Assembly (NCBI GenBank): GCA_035276085.1 | Contig: DATELY010000031.1 | Location: forward strand, 1 to 46,816 | Length of the DNA stretch: 46,816 nucleotides | Direction: 5' to 3' | From: DATELY01 sp035276085 | GTDB lineage: Bacteria > Pseudomonadota > Gammaproteobacteria > Steroidobacterales > Steroidobacteraceae | In this document: in pieces, positions 33,320-43,096 of the stretch | Position numbering within the stretch: the first letter of the stretch is position 1 | Layout: every line of letters begins with the position of its first letter | Notes under the pieces: model-generated | Told to the model about the DNA's origin: nothing | The model's database searches: none | Seen by the model: the letters and a program-made list of their open reading frames with translations, nothing else | Made by a program: the position numbers and the translations under genes

Positions 33320-34630
33320 TCATGAGACGGTCGCTTCGCGGGCGCTCGCGCCATCGCTCGATCGATCCTGCGCCCGCAGCCGGCAGCGGATCGGCAGGCT
33401 GGTCAGTGCGCGCAGATTGATCGCGGGCGCATACGAGAGCTCATCAGGCTCGACCGCCAGGGTGATCTCGCTGTAACGGTCCAGCAGCGCTTCGATCGTG
33501 AGTCCGAGCTGCGCCTTGGCGAGGCGCATGCCGACACAGAAATGAATGCCATAGCCGAAGCCCATGTGCGCGGACAGGTTCTCGCGCGGGCAACGCAGCT
33601 CGTCGGCTGCCGGAAACAGCTGCTCATCGCGGTTCCCGGAACCCCAACAGATGAATACCGTCGAGTGCTTGGGGATGTGCACGCCCCCCAGGGTGGTGTC
33701 CTGAATCGTGAACCGCGAGGTGACGTTGGCGGGCGAGTACAGGCGCACGACTTCATCGACGAAGGACCTGATCAACTCGCGATTGGCATCCAGACGACGC
33801 AATACCTCAGGGCGCGTCGCCAGTGCGCACACGGCATTCGTCAGCGTCTGTCGTGTCGTGTCGTGCCCGGCCATCAGCAACACCTGACAGATCGAGAGCA
33901 ATTCTTCCAACGTCAACGGCGCATCGCCCGTCGCTTCGTGCGCATGCATCAACGTGCTGAGGAGCGAATGGTCCGGCCGCTGCTCGATCTCCTCCACTCG
34001 CGTGGCGATGAACTTGTGGACTTCGGCGATGGCATCGACGGACTTCAGATATTCCTCGCGCGAGGTCTGGCCCATCATCGTGCTGAAGAACTGGTCCGCC
34101 CAGGCGTTGACGTTGTCGAGGTGGTCGAGCGATGCGCCCAGGAAATTGAGAATGATCGACACCGGCAACTTCTGTGCGAACGCTGCGAGGAAGTCGACGG
34201 TTTCGCCCTGGTCGAACGGCTCCAGATAGCGGTCGATCTGCGCCTTGATCAGCGGCTCGATCCGGCGGATGGCTTGCGCCGAGAGCGCTTCCATGACGAG
34301 TCTGCGATACCGCCCGTGAACGGGCGGGTCGGTCAGCAGCAGGGTGTGCGGCACGAGCCAGCCCTTTTCCTTCAACCGCTGTGCGACCTCCGGGTCGCGC
34401 TGTTCCAGCGACAGCCCCTGACACACGCGGAACACGCTCGGGTCGACCTCGTTGGAGAACACCTCGGGCTGGCTCACCGCCGCGCGGATGTCCTCGGCGC
34501 GGGTGATGAAGTAGGCGCCGGTGCGAGGCTCGAGATAGACCGGGGCTTGCTTGCGAAGGGCCGCGAAAAAATCGAGGGGATCGCTTTGCAGCTGCGGATC
34601 CAGGAAGTCGAAGTCGGCCGGTGCTTTCAT
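33320..34630 (-). CDS. Cytochrome P450
   Basis: The 436-residue soluble bacterial P450 shows the oxygen-binding I-helix AGHDTTRQT, the ExxR motif EVVR, and the heme-binding loop FGYGIHFCVG with Cys365 as thiolate ligand. It inserts oxygen into a C-H bond using electrons from a ferredoxin and reductase, neither of which lies in the window. The substrate is unknown; steroids, terpenes and fatty acids are common for such enzymes. No ferredoxin domain is fused. The ATG at 34630 is clear. It is divergent from an AraC-type regulator that probably controls it. Confidence 0.95.
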   Translation of the reverse strand: MKAPADFDFLDPQLQSDPLDFFAALRKQAPVYLEPRTGAYFITRAEDIRAAVSQPEVFSNEVDPSVFRVCQGLSLEQRDPEVAQRLKEKGWLVPHTLLLTDPPVHGRYRRLVMEALSAQAIRRIEPLIKAQIDRYLEPFDQGETVDFLAAFAQKLPVSIILNFLGASLDHLDNVNAWADQFFSTMMGQTSREEYLKSVDAIAEVHKFIATRVEEIEQRPDHSLLSTLMHAHEATGDAPLTLEELLSICQVLLMAGHDTTRQTLTNAVCALATRPEVLRRLDANRELIRSFVDEVVRLYSPANVTSRFTIQDTTLGGVHIPKHSTVFICWGSGNRDEQLFPAADELRCPRENLSAHMGFGYGIHFCVGMRLAKAQLGLTIEALLDRYSEITLAVEPDELSYAPAINLRALTSLPIRCRLRAQDRSSDGASAREATVS

Positions 34631-34713
34631 CGGGCTCTACCTTGGCAAAGGGAAAATCGGCGCGGAGGGGCGCACTGAAGTGTACGACCCGCTCCCCGCC
34701 GCGTCCGGGCACG

Positions 34714-34754
34714 GCACATAGAAATCTTGCCAGAGCACATAGAAATCCTGCCAG
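34714..34754. promoter_or_regulatory. Two 20-bp direct repeats, candidate AraC-family operator
   Basis: GCACATAGAAATCTTGCCAG (34714-34733) and the same sequence with one C/T change (34735-34754) have a period of 21 bp, two helical turns. They lie in the 183-bp divergent gap, 83 bp from the P450 start and 59 bp from the regulator start. Direct repeats on one DNA face are the usual binding pattern of AraC-family proteins. Confidence 0.7.
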
Positions 34755-34813
34755 TCCGCGGCTAGGCTGCTGGCGTCGCCGGGCTCCTCCCCGGCGCAGG
34801 AGAGCAAATCCAT

Positions 34814-35845
34814 ATGCTGCGGCCGCTGCGCGTCAGGCACTACCTGGGGGTCATGCAGGCGTTGGGGTTCGACGCCGACACGGTGCTTCAGGGCACGGAC
34901 ATCGATGCGGCTCGTCTGGCGGATGCGAGCTACCTCGTGAGCGCCGGGCAGTGCCATGCCGTGGTGGCCCACATGGTCCGGCTGACCGGCAACCGTGGCA
35001 TCGGCCTCGACGTGGGCCGCGTGACGCACCTGACGGACCTCGGCATCGTCGGCTATGCGATCGCGGCCTCCAGCACGCTGGAGCAGGCGATCCATCTGTG
35101 GGTGCGATTCGGCAAGACGTCCCTGGGCTTTCCCTTCCTGATGAAGCGCATCGAGCAATCGAGCGCTGTCGGCCGCTGGGGTATGTCGGCCGCAACCACG
35201 GGACTGGAGAGCGCGACGTTTCGTTTCTATGTCGAAGAGACCCTCGCGATGGGCACGGAATTGGCACCGCTGCTCACGGGATCGCCGATGCAGTACCAGG
35301 AACTGCACTTCTCCTACTCGGCGCCTGCATACGTGGCGCGCTATGAAGCTGCGTTCGGTTGTCCGCTGCACTTCGAGACGCCGCACACGTATGCCGTGGT
35401 GAAGTCGCCGTCGCTCGACACGCCGGTGAAGAGCAGCGACAGCGAGCTGCGCGAGCTGTGCATTCGTCACTGCGATTCGCTCGCCCAGCGCGACCGGTTG
35501 AGCGGCCCGATCAAATCGCGCTTGCGCGAAGCATTGAAGGCGCGCGGCTCGATTCCGACATTCGAACAGGCCGCACAAGCCTTGAACCTGAGCACGCGCT
35601 CGCTGGCGCGCTATCTCCAGCAGGAGGGCACGAGCTTTCAAGCCGTGCTCGATGAGTTTCGGTGTGATCTTGCGAGGGAGTATTTGAGCGCGGGTATCTG
35701 GGCGAAGGAAGCCGCGTACCTGCTCGGCTTTTCGCATGTCGATTCCTTTCGGCAGGCATTCAAGGCGTGGACCGGAACGACGGTCGGTGCGTATCAAGCG
35801 TCTGTCGGTCGAGAGCGAAGCTCACCGCGGCGACAGGCGGGGTGA
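34814..35845 (+). CDS. AraC-family transcriptional regulator (Arabinose_bd domain)
   Basis: The 343-residue protein has an N-terminal domain of the arabinose-binding-type (PF12625-like) found in OruR/ArgR-type regulators (about 1-215) and a C-terminal helix-turn-helix pair (about 235-330). The second HTH shows AKEAAYLLGFSHVDSFRQAFKAWTGTTVGAY, the AraC signature. It likely binds a small molecule and activates or represses the adjacent divergent P450 gene. The ATG at 34814 follows AGGAG. It ends in a strong hairpin terminator. Confidence 0.93.
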   Translation: MLRPLRVRHYLGVMQALGFDADTVLQGTDIDAARLADASYLVSAGQCHAVVAHMVRLTGNRGIGLDVGRVTHLTDLGIVGYAIAASSTLEQAIHLWVRFGKTSLGFPFLMKRIEQSSAVGRWGMSAATTGLESATFRFYVEETLAMGTELAPLLTGSPMQYQELHFSYSAPAYVARYEAAFGCPLHFETPHTYAVVKSPSLDTPVKSSDSELRELCIRHCDSLAQRDRLSGPIKSRLREALKARGSIPTFEQAAQALNLSTRSLARYLQQEGTSFQAVLDEFRCDLAREYLSAGIWAKEAAYLLGFSHVDSFRQAFKAWTGTTVGAYQASVGRERSSPRRQAG

Positions 35846-35868
35846 GCGAGAAACTCTCGCTCACCCCG
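35838..35868. terminator. Bidirectional terminator hairpin
   Basis: CGGGGTGAGCGAG (35838-35850) pairs perfectly with CTCGCTCACCCCG (35856-35868) over a 5-nt loop, and the loop ends can add one more pair. The stem includes the AraC gene stop codon and lies 6 bp before the end of the convergent Ala/Ser-rich gene. No T tract follows on either side. Confidence 0.75.
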
Positions 35869-35873
35869 GTGCG

Positions 35874-36611
35874 TCACTTCACATTCGCATTGGCACCTGC
35901 GCCGGCATTCGCCTGCATCGAGGTGGAAGGCTGCGGGGCTGTCACCTGCGGCTGACTTACGGTCGTTGACTGCTCGCCGGGCTTCGCGGGCGAGCTCTCA
36001 CCCGACAGCAACGCACCGTTGCCATTCGCAGCGCCACTGGCGGAGCCGTTACCCATCAGCGTGGAGAGACCACCGCTGCCTTGCCCAGACCCGGCGGCGC
36101 CAAGCACCGGCACGGTCGGCTGCGGCGCTGCGCTGGGTGTCGACTCTGCGGCGGCATCTTGCGACGCGGCCGTCGCCTGACTCACGGACTTCTGCGCATC
36201 GATCGAGCCCGCGGCATTCACCGCTGCATCGGCATTGGCCGCAGCGACAGCGGTCAACGCGGCGCTCTCGTTGGCGGCACTCTGAGCCGCACTGTTGGCT
36301 GTCGCCGCGACGTCATTCGCCGCGCCTGACGCTTCGTTCTTCACTGCAGACGTCGTGCTGGCAGCTCGGTTGTGTACGCGACCGACTGTGTCTCCGGCCA
36401 TGCCACCGACGCGACCCGCGGTGCCGCGCGCATGATCGAGGATCGGTGCCGCGTTCAACGATCCATTGAGCGAGCCACTGCCCATCACCGAACCGGAAAC
36501 GGAGCCGAGACCGCCGAGGCCACCGCCGAGCACCTGGCCCGAGGCCACGTTGACGACGGCAGACAGTGCGAAGCTGGTGCTGGCCAGGATGATGCGGATG
36601 TGCGTGTTCAT
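35874..36611 (-). CDS. Ala/Ser/Gly-rich exported protein
   Basis: The 245-residue product has an N-terminal signal peptide (MNTHIRIILASTSFALSAVVNVASG) and a low-complexity body. The first part is Gly/Ser-rich (GGGLGGLGSVSGSVMGSG), the middle is Ala/Asn/Ser-rich helical-looking sequence (about 75-150), and the end is Pro/Gln/Ser-rich. There is no recognised domain. It follows the subtilase gene on the same strand (68 bp gap), so it may be a substrate, a surface component, or part of the same envelope-stress response. I cannot assign a function. Confidence 0.8.
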   Translation of the reverse strand: MNTHIRIILASTSFALSAVVNVASGQVLGGGLGGLGSVSGSVMGSGSLNGSLNAAPILDHARGTAGRVGGMAGDTVGRVHNRAASTTSAVKNEASGAANDVAATANSAAQSAANESAALTAVAAANADAAVNAAGSIDAQKSVSQATAASQDAAAESTPSAAPQPTVPVLGAAGSGQGSGGLSTLMGNGSASGAANGNGALLSGESSPAKPGEQSTTVSQPQVTAPQPSTSMQANAGAGANANVK

Positions 36612-36679
36612 GATTCGTCCTCCTCTCGAGCCGCGGCCAATCCGCGGCGTTTGTGAGAAAGACGAGCGGCACTCGCGAT

Positions 36680-37966
36680 TTATTCCCGCCGCTGCGCCTG
36701 AATCGAAACGGAAGCTGCGAGCAGCCCGAATCCGTACGTCGTGTCGAATCCAGGCTTGCCCAGATCACGGGCCTGGGTTGCGAGCTGTTTGACAATATCC
36801 GCCGGCGCACCTGCCCGGACAGCGCGATCCCTGGATGCAACGAGCGCGGCGACGATGGGTGCCGCGAACGAAGTGCCGCGGACCGCGGCGTACGCATTGT
36901 CGATCGTCGCCGCCGTGATATCCGCCCCTGCGGCCGCGAAGTCCACCTGCGGTCCTCGCAATGCTTCGATGATCACACGCTCTTTACGATCGACACCCGT
37001 CACACCAATGACACCGTCGTACGCGGCCGGATACAGCGGCTTCGCATTCGGTCCATCGTTGCCGACGGCAGCAACGATCACATGTCCTCGCTGCAGCAAT
37101 GCCTGAATGATGCGCTCGAGCATCCGATTCGCAGGACCCACCAGGCTCACATTGATGACGGCGACTCCTTCGCGCGCCATCCAGGCAAATGCGCGGGTGA
37201 TGGCAGTGACCGATCCGCCGGTGGGCTCGTTGCAGTAAACATCGGCGCTGTACAGCTCCGCCGGCCGCGTACCGAGCTGCATCGCCATGATCGATGCGAC
37301 GGCAGTACCGTGCGCGCCGGGAAGGATTTTGCCGTTGCAACCGAACGCGCGGATCGACGTCGTCGCGAAGACCGGATGCATCTGCTGTATGCCGCTGTCG
37401 ATGAGTCCGATGCGCACGCGCTCCGGCGACGCGGCTGCGGTCGCCAGCGCTGGCGGTGTATTCAAGGGCAGCTTCGTCTCGGTCGCGCCCCCGCCGGTGT
37501 ACACATGGTTGTAGTCATAGGTGCCCGTCGGATCCAACTGCTGCAATCGACGCAGCGCCCGGGGTGTCGACAGTCCGCGCGGCGCGAGCAGCACCACAAG
37601 CCGGGTGCCGAGTTCCTCTGAGCGCTCTTCGCGTGCAATCGTGAACCCATCCGCCTGCGCGCGCTGCAAGCTCTCCGGCGATGGATCGAAGCTCAACAGC
37701 TCACTGCGGACGATGGGCTCGCCGCGGGGATCGCGCTCGAGAACATCACGATGCTGCCGCAGCAGACTGCCAATCTGCAGACGGCGCAGATCGCGCAAGT
37801 CCGTTTGCTGCAAGGTGTCCCCTACCGTACCCAGCGTCCGATCCAATGGCCCGGTTACGATCGGCACTTCCGGGAGCTTTACCGTGGGCAGCTGCACCTG
37901 CGCCTCGGCGCGAAAGGCGCTGAGGCACGAGATTGCAAAGGTGATTGCAAGGATCCGCGACATCAT
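36680..37966 (-). CDS. Secreted S8 (subtilisin-family) serine protease
   Basis: The product (428 residues from the ATG at 37966) has a signal peptide ending near FRAEAQ, a pro-/N-terminal region (to about 175), and an S8 core with the triad Asp in IGLIDSGI, His in GAHGTAVASI and Ser in RGTSFAAPIVAAL. It should be exported and act in the periplasm or outside. Start choice is uncertain: ATG codons at 37978 and 37963 and a GTG at 37999 are in frame. It is divergent from an ECF sigma/anti-sigma pair, a pairing that suggests an envelope-stress or surface-proteolysis circuit. Confidence 0.9.
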   Translation of the reverse strand: MMSRILAITFAISCLSAFRAEAQVQLPTVKLPEVPIVTGPLDRTLGTVGDTLQQTDLRDLRRLQIGSLLRQHRDVLERDPRGEPIVRSELLSFDPSPESLQRAQADGFTIAREERSEELGTRLVVLLAPRGLSTPRALRRLQQLDPTGTYDYNHVYTGGGATETKLPLNTPPALATAAASPERVRIGLIDSGIQQMHPVFATTSIRAFGCNGKILPGAHGTAVASIMAMQLGTRPAELYSADVYCNEPTGGSVTAITRAFAWMAREGVAVINVSLVGPANRMLERIIQALLQRGHVIVAAVGNDGPNAKPLYPAAYDGVIGVTGVDRKERVIIEALRGPQVDFAAAGADITAATIDNAYAAVRGTSFAAPIVAALVASRDRAVRAGAPADIVKQLATQARDLGKPGFDTTYGFGLLAASVSIQAQRRE

Positions 37967-38026
37967 GATGCCGACCATCGTAATGGCATGGTCAAGCACG
38001 AATCCAGCGCGATTGCAGGCGCGGAA

Positions 38027-38032
38027 TATAAT
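38027..38032 (+). promoter_or_regulatory. -10 element (TATAAT) for the ECF sigma gene
   Basis: A perfect TATAAT lies 35 bp before the sigma-factor ATG and a clear AGGTAG ribosome-binding site is just before the start. The upstream -35 region (around 38004-38010) is weak. This may be a basal sigma-70 promoter; an ECF promoter was not recognised. Confidence 0.4.
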
Positions 38033-38066
38033 CGGCCGGCCAAACGTCTCTCACCTATAGGTAGAC

Positions 38067-38564
38067 ATGCCGCAAACGCTCGAAACCGTCCGTGCACGGC
38101 TGATCGAGTCGCTCCCGCGACTGCGTCGGTTCGCCCGCACGATCACGCGTCACGTGCATGACGCCGACGATCTCGTGCAGCTGGCGATCGAGCGCGCCTT
38201 GCAGCGCCATGCTCAATGGGACGGCGAGTCGAAGTTCGAGAGCTGGATGTTCGGCATCATGCGCAACGCCTGGATCGATGAGGCACGTTCACGCAAGCGG
38301 CAGAGCCAGGTGCTCGCGCCGGAGGAAGCAGGCGAACACGTGGGCGATCGCGGCCTGGAACCGCAAGAAGCAGCGTGGTCTGTGCAAGCCGCGCTCGAAC
38401 GGTTGCCGGAGGACCAGCGGCTCGTGATCGGCCTCGTTCTGGTTGAAGGTCTTGCCTACAAGGAAGCGGCTCACGTGCTGGACATTCCGATCGGCACCGT
38501 CATGAGCCGGCTCGCACGCGGACGCGAAGCATTGCAAGCCCTCTTGAAGGCGAAGCATCCATGA
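38067..38564 (+). CDS. ECF (extracytoplasmic function) RNA polymerase sigma factor
   Basis: The 165-residue protein has sigma region 2 (DADDLVQLAIERAL ... FESWMFGIMRNAWIDEARSRKR) and region 4 (LPEDQRLVIGLVLVEGLAYKEAAHVLDIPIGTVMSRLARGREAL). It would direct polymerase to stress or surface genes once released by its anti-sigma factor, which overlaps its 3' end by 4 nt (ATGA). A secreted subtilase and an exported protein are divergent, plausible targets. Confidence 0.93.
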   Translation: MPQTLETVRARLIESLPRLRRFARTITRHVHDADDLVQLAIERALQRHAQWDGESKFESWMFGIMRNAWIDEARSRKRQSQVLAPEEAGEHVGDRGLEPQEAAWSVQAALERLPEDQRLVIGLVLVEGLAYKEAAHVLDIPIGTVMSRLARGREALQALLKAKHP

Positions 38565-39292
38565 ACATCACAGACGAAGTCCTCATGGCCTATGCCGATG
38601 GCGAGCTCGATGCCGCGGCGAGCGCTGAAGTGGAAGCGGCGCTCGCGGCCGATCCCGCGTTGGCAGCGCGAGTACAGGAGCATCGGGCGCTGCGGGCGCA
38701 GCTGCAGGGCGCATTCGATCCGGTGCTGGACGAGGGTGTGCCGGAGCGCCTGCTCGCTGCAACGAAAGCGCCCGTGCAAGCGAAAGGCACGATCATCGAT
38801 CTCGATCAGGTACGCCAGAAGCGCGCCGTCACGCCGACTCGACACTGGTCGCTGCCGCAGTGGGCCGCCATCGCGGCCAGTCTGGTGATCGGTCTCTTCA
38901 TTGGCCAGCGCGCGTTGCAGGGCAACGATCCCATTGCCATGCGCAACGGCGAGTTGGTCGCGACCGGCACGCTCGCGGATGCACTGACGACGCACTTGTC
39001 GAGCGACGCAGCGGGCGAACATCGCATCGGTCTTACGTTCCGCACGAAACAAGGAGAGTACTGCCGTACGTTTGCGAGCATGGAGCAGCAGCCCATCGCG
39101 GGTGTCGCGTGTCGCGCAAACGACGCCTGGAAAGTACGAGCCGTGAGCGAAACGCAGGCTGCGAACGGCAACTACCGAATGGCGGGTTCATCCATGCCAG
39201 CCGCGGTGCGTACCGTCGTCGAAGACTCGATGCAAGGGGAGCCGCTGACGGTTGCTGAGGAGCAGGCCGCGCTGAAGGCGGGTTGGAAATGA
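38561..39292 (+). CDS. Membrane anti-sigma factor
   Basis: The 243-residue protein has a cytoplasmic N-terminal anti-sigma-like domain (MNITDEVLMAYADGELDAAASAEVEAALAAD), a single transmembrane helix (about 105-125, AAIAASLVIGLFIGQRAL), and a periplasmic domain. It lacks the His-x3-Cys-x2-Cys zinc motif of many anti-sigma proteins, but the size, topology and overlap with the ECF gene fit. The periplasmic domain contains a pair of Cys residues (in EYCRTF and GVACRAN) that could sense redox or be a disulfide. It probably binds the ECF factor until cleaved. Confidence 0.88.
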   Translation: MNITDEVLMAYADGELDAAASAEVEAALAADPALAARVQEHRALRAQLQGAFDPVLDEGVPERLLAATKAPVQAKGTIIDLDQVRQKRAVTPTRHWSLPQWAAIAASLVIGLFIGQRALQGNDPIAMRNGELVATGTLADALTTHLSSDAAGEHRIGLTFRTKQGEYCRTFASMEQQPIAGVACRANDAWKVRAVSETQAANGNYRMAGSSMPAAVRTVVEDSMQGEPLTVAEEQAALKAGWK

Positions 39293-39366
39293 CGTGAAGG
39301 CAGGGCGATGAAACCGCCGCTCCATTTCGATTGTTGTTCGAGAGATCTCTGCCGGAGACGACACCC

Positions 39367-39585
39367 ATGTATTCGATCATCGGTGTACTGAAGAAACCCG
39401 ATTCGTGGACGACGGAACAGTTCCGCAAGTGGTGGCTCACGGAACATGCCGAGATTGCCAAGAAGTCCCTCGCGACGGCTTACGGCCGAGATCCAAGCGC
39501 GATTCGACTGTGCATGCACTTCAACATCGCGTCGGGAAGCGAAGTCATCACCGATGTCGAGCGACGCTTCGACGGTCCGCGGTGA
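39367..39585 (+). pseudogene. Truncated EthD-like fragment
   Basis: From an ATG, 72 codons encode the start of an EthD-type dimeric alpha/beta barrel domain (MYSIIGVLKKPDSWTTEQF, KWWLTEHAEIAKK) and stop after RRFDGPR. EthD proteins are about 100 residues, so the end is missing. In another frame just after this point an unrelated oxidoreductase fragment begins, so this is a broken gene rather than a short functional one. Confidence 0.6.
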
Positions 39586-39733
39586 TGATCTCGATGGAAT
39601 CATCGCGACAGCGGAGGCGTTTGCCGAGGCTGGTGCTACGGATTTCATTTATGCGCTGAACTCGAATGCCAAGGCAGCGCTGGATCGGACGATCGATGTG
39701 CTTGGACGGGAGCTGCTGCCACGGTTTGCGTGA
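39581..39733 (+). pseudogene. C-terminal fragment of an LLM-type flavin oxidoreductase
   Basis: In the frame overlapping the EthD fragment, residues DDLDGIIATAEAFAEAGATD then IDVLGRELLPRFA match the C-terminus of luciferase-like monooxygenases (AEAGVT...LALNS and DVLPAF-type end). No start codon or upstream part of that protein is present; the stretch ends at a stop at 39731-39733. It seems a scar of a lost LLM gene. Confidence 0.55.
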
Positions 39734-39792
39734 CTAGGTTCTCAGCGGTCGATACAGCAGCGCGGATGTTGCCGCAAGAACGCCCTTGAAAG

Positions 39793-39824
39793 ATGCGCCT
39801 CCCTCTTGTGACAAGGAGGCGCAT
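39793..39824. terminator. Rho-independent-like hairpin ending the lipoprotein gene
   Basis: ATGCGCCTCC (39793-39802) and GGAGGCGCAT (39815-39824) form a 10-bp stem 10 nt after the minus-strand lipoprotein stop. An outer CTTGAA/TTCAAG extension can add pairs, and the minus-strand sequence just beyond has CTTTC, a weak T tract. Confidence 0.65.
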
Positions 39825-39833
39825 TCAAGCGAA

Positions 39834-41021
39834 TCAGTTGAGCTTACATCCAATTCCGGTAATGAACCCGCTGTCCGAGCCAGCACTCCATGTGCCCGAA
39901 AGCGTCATTGCTGTAGTGTTCACGGTCGCAGTGATCGCTGGTCCGGAGGACATGTCCGCCGTCAGATTGTTGTCACTCAACGACGCCGTGACGCTGCTGC
40001 CTTGGTTGGATTGGCGGATGTCCGGAACGGCTGTTGCGGTTACCTGATTGTTCGACGCGATATCGAAAAAGATGCCGCCCGCCACCGTGCCGGGGGACTG
40101 CGGTGTTCCCCGGACCAAGGTGGTTTGGAATTTGTAGACAGCTGTAGCTGAGCCGGCCGCTCGCGATCCAGAGAAGTTTCCGCCCGACCAGGTTCCAGAG
40201 ATATCGTTCAGTGTGGTGAAGCTGCCACTGAAATCTGAGCCCGTCGAGCCGATGCCAGCCACGAACGCGAGGCTCTGAGCAACCGGTAATGTGGACGGGC
40301 TGAATCCGAGCGGAATCAGCTCCTCGTCTTCCGTGCTGTACGCAGCACCTGCCAAAGAGCCCGTCACACCGAGGAATGCGATCCAGCGTCCCTTGTCGTC
40401 GCCCGTGTAGTTGCCGGTGAAGAAGCCTGAGTAAAGGCAACGAACTGTGGATTCCAAATGCGCCTTGGCGCCTGCAGCGCTCGGCAATGAACGTACGGAT
40501 CCGTCAACCGAGGTGTCGCCAATGATCGAAGTCGATGCAAGCGTTGCATCCAGATCAGCCGCGAAGTCGATGGAAGGCCAGTTTGCACTCGAGGCACGAT
40601 CACGCAATTCCTGCGAGATCGTGATGCCATTGCTCGCATCGCCATCCCGATCCATCAACATCAGGAAACGCACGATGTTCTGCACCGTGATCGAGGTGCT
40701 GGCACCGCTCGCCACGAGATCGACCGGCGTGATGACGCTTTTTCCGCTCGCCGTACCTATGGTGACCGGACCCACCTTGAACGTGACGTTCTGGCCCGTC
40801 TCGTATGTGAACGTGCCGTTCGCATCCGTGACGCCGCTTTGTGCACCGGACGTATAAGACAGCCCCGATACATTCGAGTCTTTGAACACACCGGCCGCAG
40901 TGGCCGGCGCAGGCGGTGCCGGCGGATTACCACCGTCATCATCATTTCCACCACCGCCACCGCAGCCATACAAGAAAATAACAGCGGCGCTAACGCACGC
41001 TGCGAAAACACGTGTACCCAT
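39834..41021 (-). CDS. Lipoprotein with Ig-like/CNA-B-like repeats
   Basis: The 395-residue protein has a signal peptide and lipobox (VIFLYGC, Cys20) followed by Gly/Asp/Asn-rich GGGGG and Pro/Ala linkers. The first half contains GVFKDSNVSGLSYTSGAQSGVTDANGTFTY and GPVTIGTASGKSVITPVDLV, a pattern of a beta-rich 'GxF..D..xxGL.Y.' domain common in surface lipoproteins; the rest is a beta-sheet-like domain rich in Ser/Thr. It is probably outer-membrane bound and exposed. Its ribosome-binding site (AGGGAAAA) is 3 bp from the ATG at 41021. No function is known. Confidence 0.82.
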   Translation of the reverse strand: MGTRVFAACVSAAVIFLYGCGGGGGNDDDGGNPPAPPAPATAAGVFKDSNVSGLSYTSGAQSGVTDANGTFTYETGQNVTFKVGPVTIGTASGKSVITPVDLVASGASTSITVQNIVRFLMLMDRDGDASNGITISQELRDRASSANWPSIDFAADLDATLASTSIIGDTSVDGSVRSLPSAAGAKAHLESTVRCLYSGFFTGNYTGDDKGRWIAFLGVTGSLAGAAYSTEDEELIPLGFSPSTLPVAQSLAFVAGIGSTGSDFSGSFTTLNDISGTWSGGNFSGSRAAGSATAVYKFQTTLVRGTPQSPGTVAGGIFFDIASNNQVTATAVPDIRQSNQGSSVTASLSDNNLTADMSSGPAITATVNTTAMTLSGTWSAGSDSGFITGIGCKLN

Positions 41022-41063
41022 GGATTTTCCCTTCCCGCTGAGTTGTTCTGAATTTTGGTTACA

Positions 41064-41090
41064 GTTGAGCTTGATTCTTATTCGCTCAAC
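41064..41090. promoter_or_regulatory. 7-bp inverted repeat in the lipoprotein upstream region
   Basis: GTTGAGC (41064-41070) and GCTCAAC (41084-41090) flank a 13-bp spacer, 43 bp upstream of the lipoprotein start, in a 187-bp gap with no gene. It may be an operator or an mRNA leader hairpin; the evidence is slight. Confidence 0.3.
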
Positions 41091-41208
41091 CGCGCGCCCA
41101 GACTAGCCCTGGAAAGTTACATGTGCAACCGAAAGTCAACGGGCATGCAGGGAAATCGTCGAGGAGTTAACAGAAGGGTCGACGGGGGAGCCAGGCCGTC
41201 GGAATTCT

Positions 41209-42957
<1,749 letters not shown>

Positions 42958-42963
42958 GGAGGC

Positions 42964-43091
42964 AGCGGTTAGCGGTTGGCGGTTGGCGGTTGGCCGGAGC
43001 GCGCGGACTCGCGCCGGAATCGATTCTCAGCAAATGACGTGTACATCGTTTGCACCTCGCTTCCGAACTAACCGCCAACCGCCAACCGCTT
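42964..43091. repeat. Second heptamer-repeat inverted element
   Basis: The gap between the two kinase genes carries a left arm of GCGGTTA/GCGGTTG heptamers (42964-42995) and a complementary right arm of CTAACCG/CCAACCG heptamers (43068-43091) ending in CTTCTTC. It shares the heptamers and flanking AAGAAGCGGTTGG end with the element at 8056-8283, but its interior is different and short. It lies in place of a ribosome-binding region just before the hybrid kinase start. Confidence 0.8.
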
Positions 43092-43096
43092 CTTCA

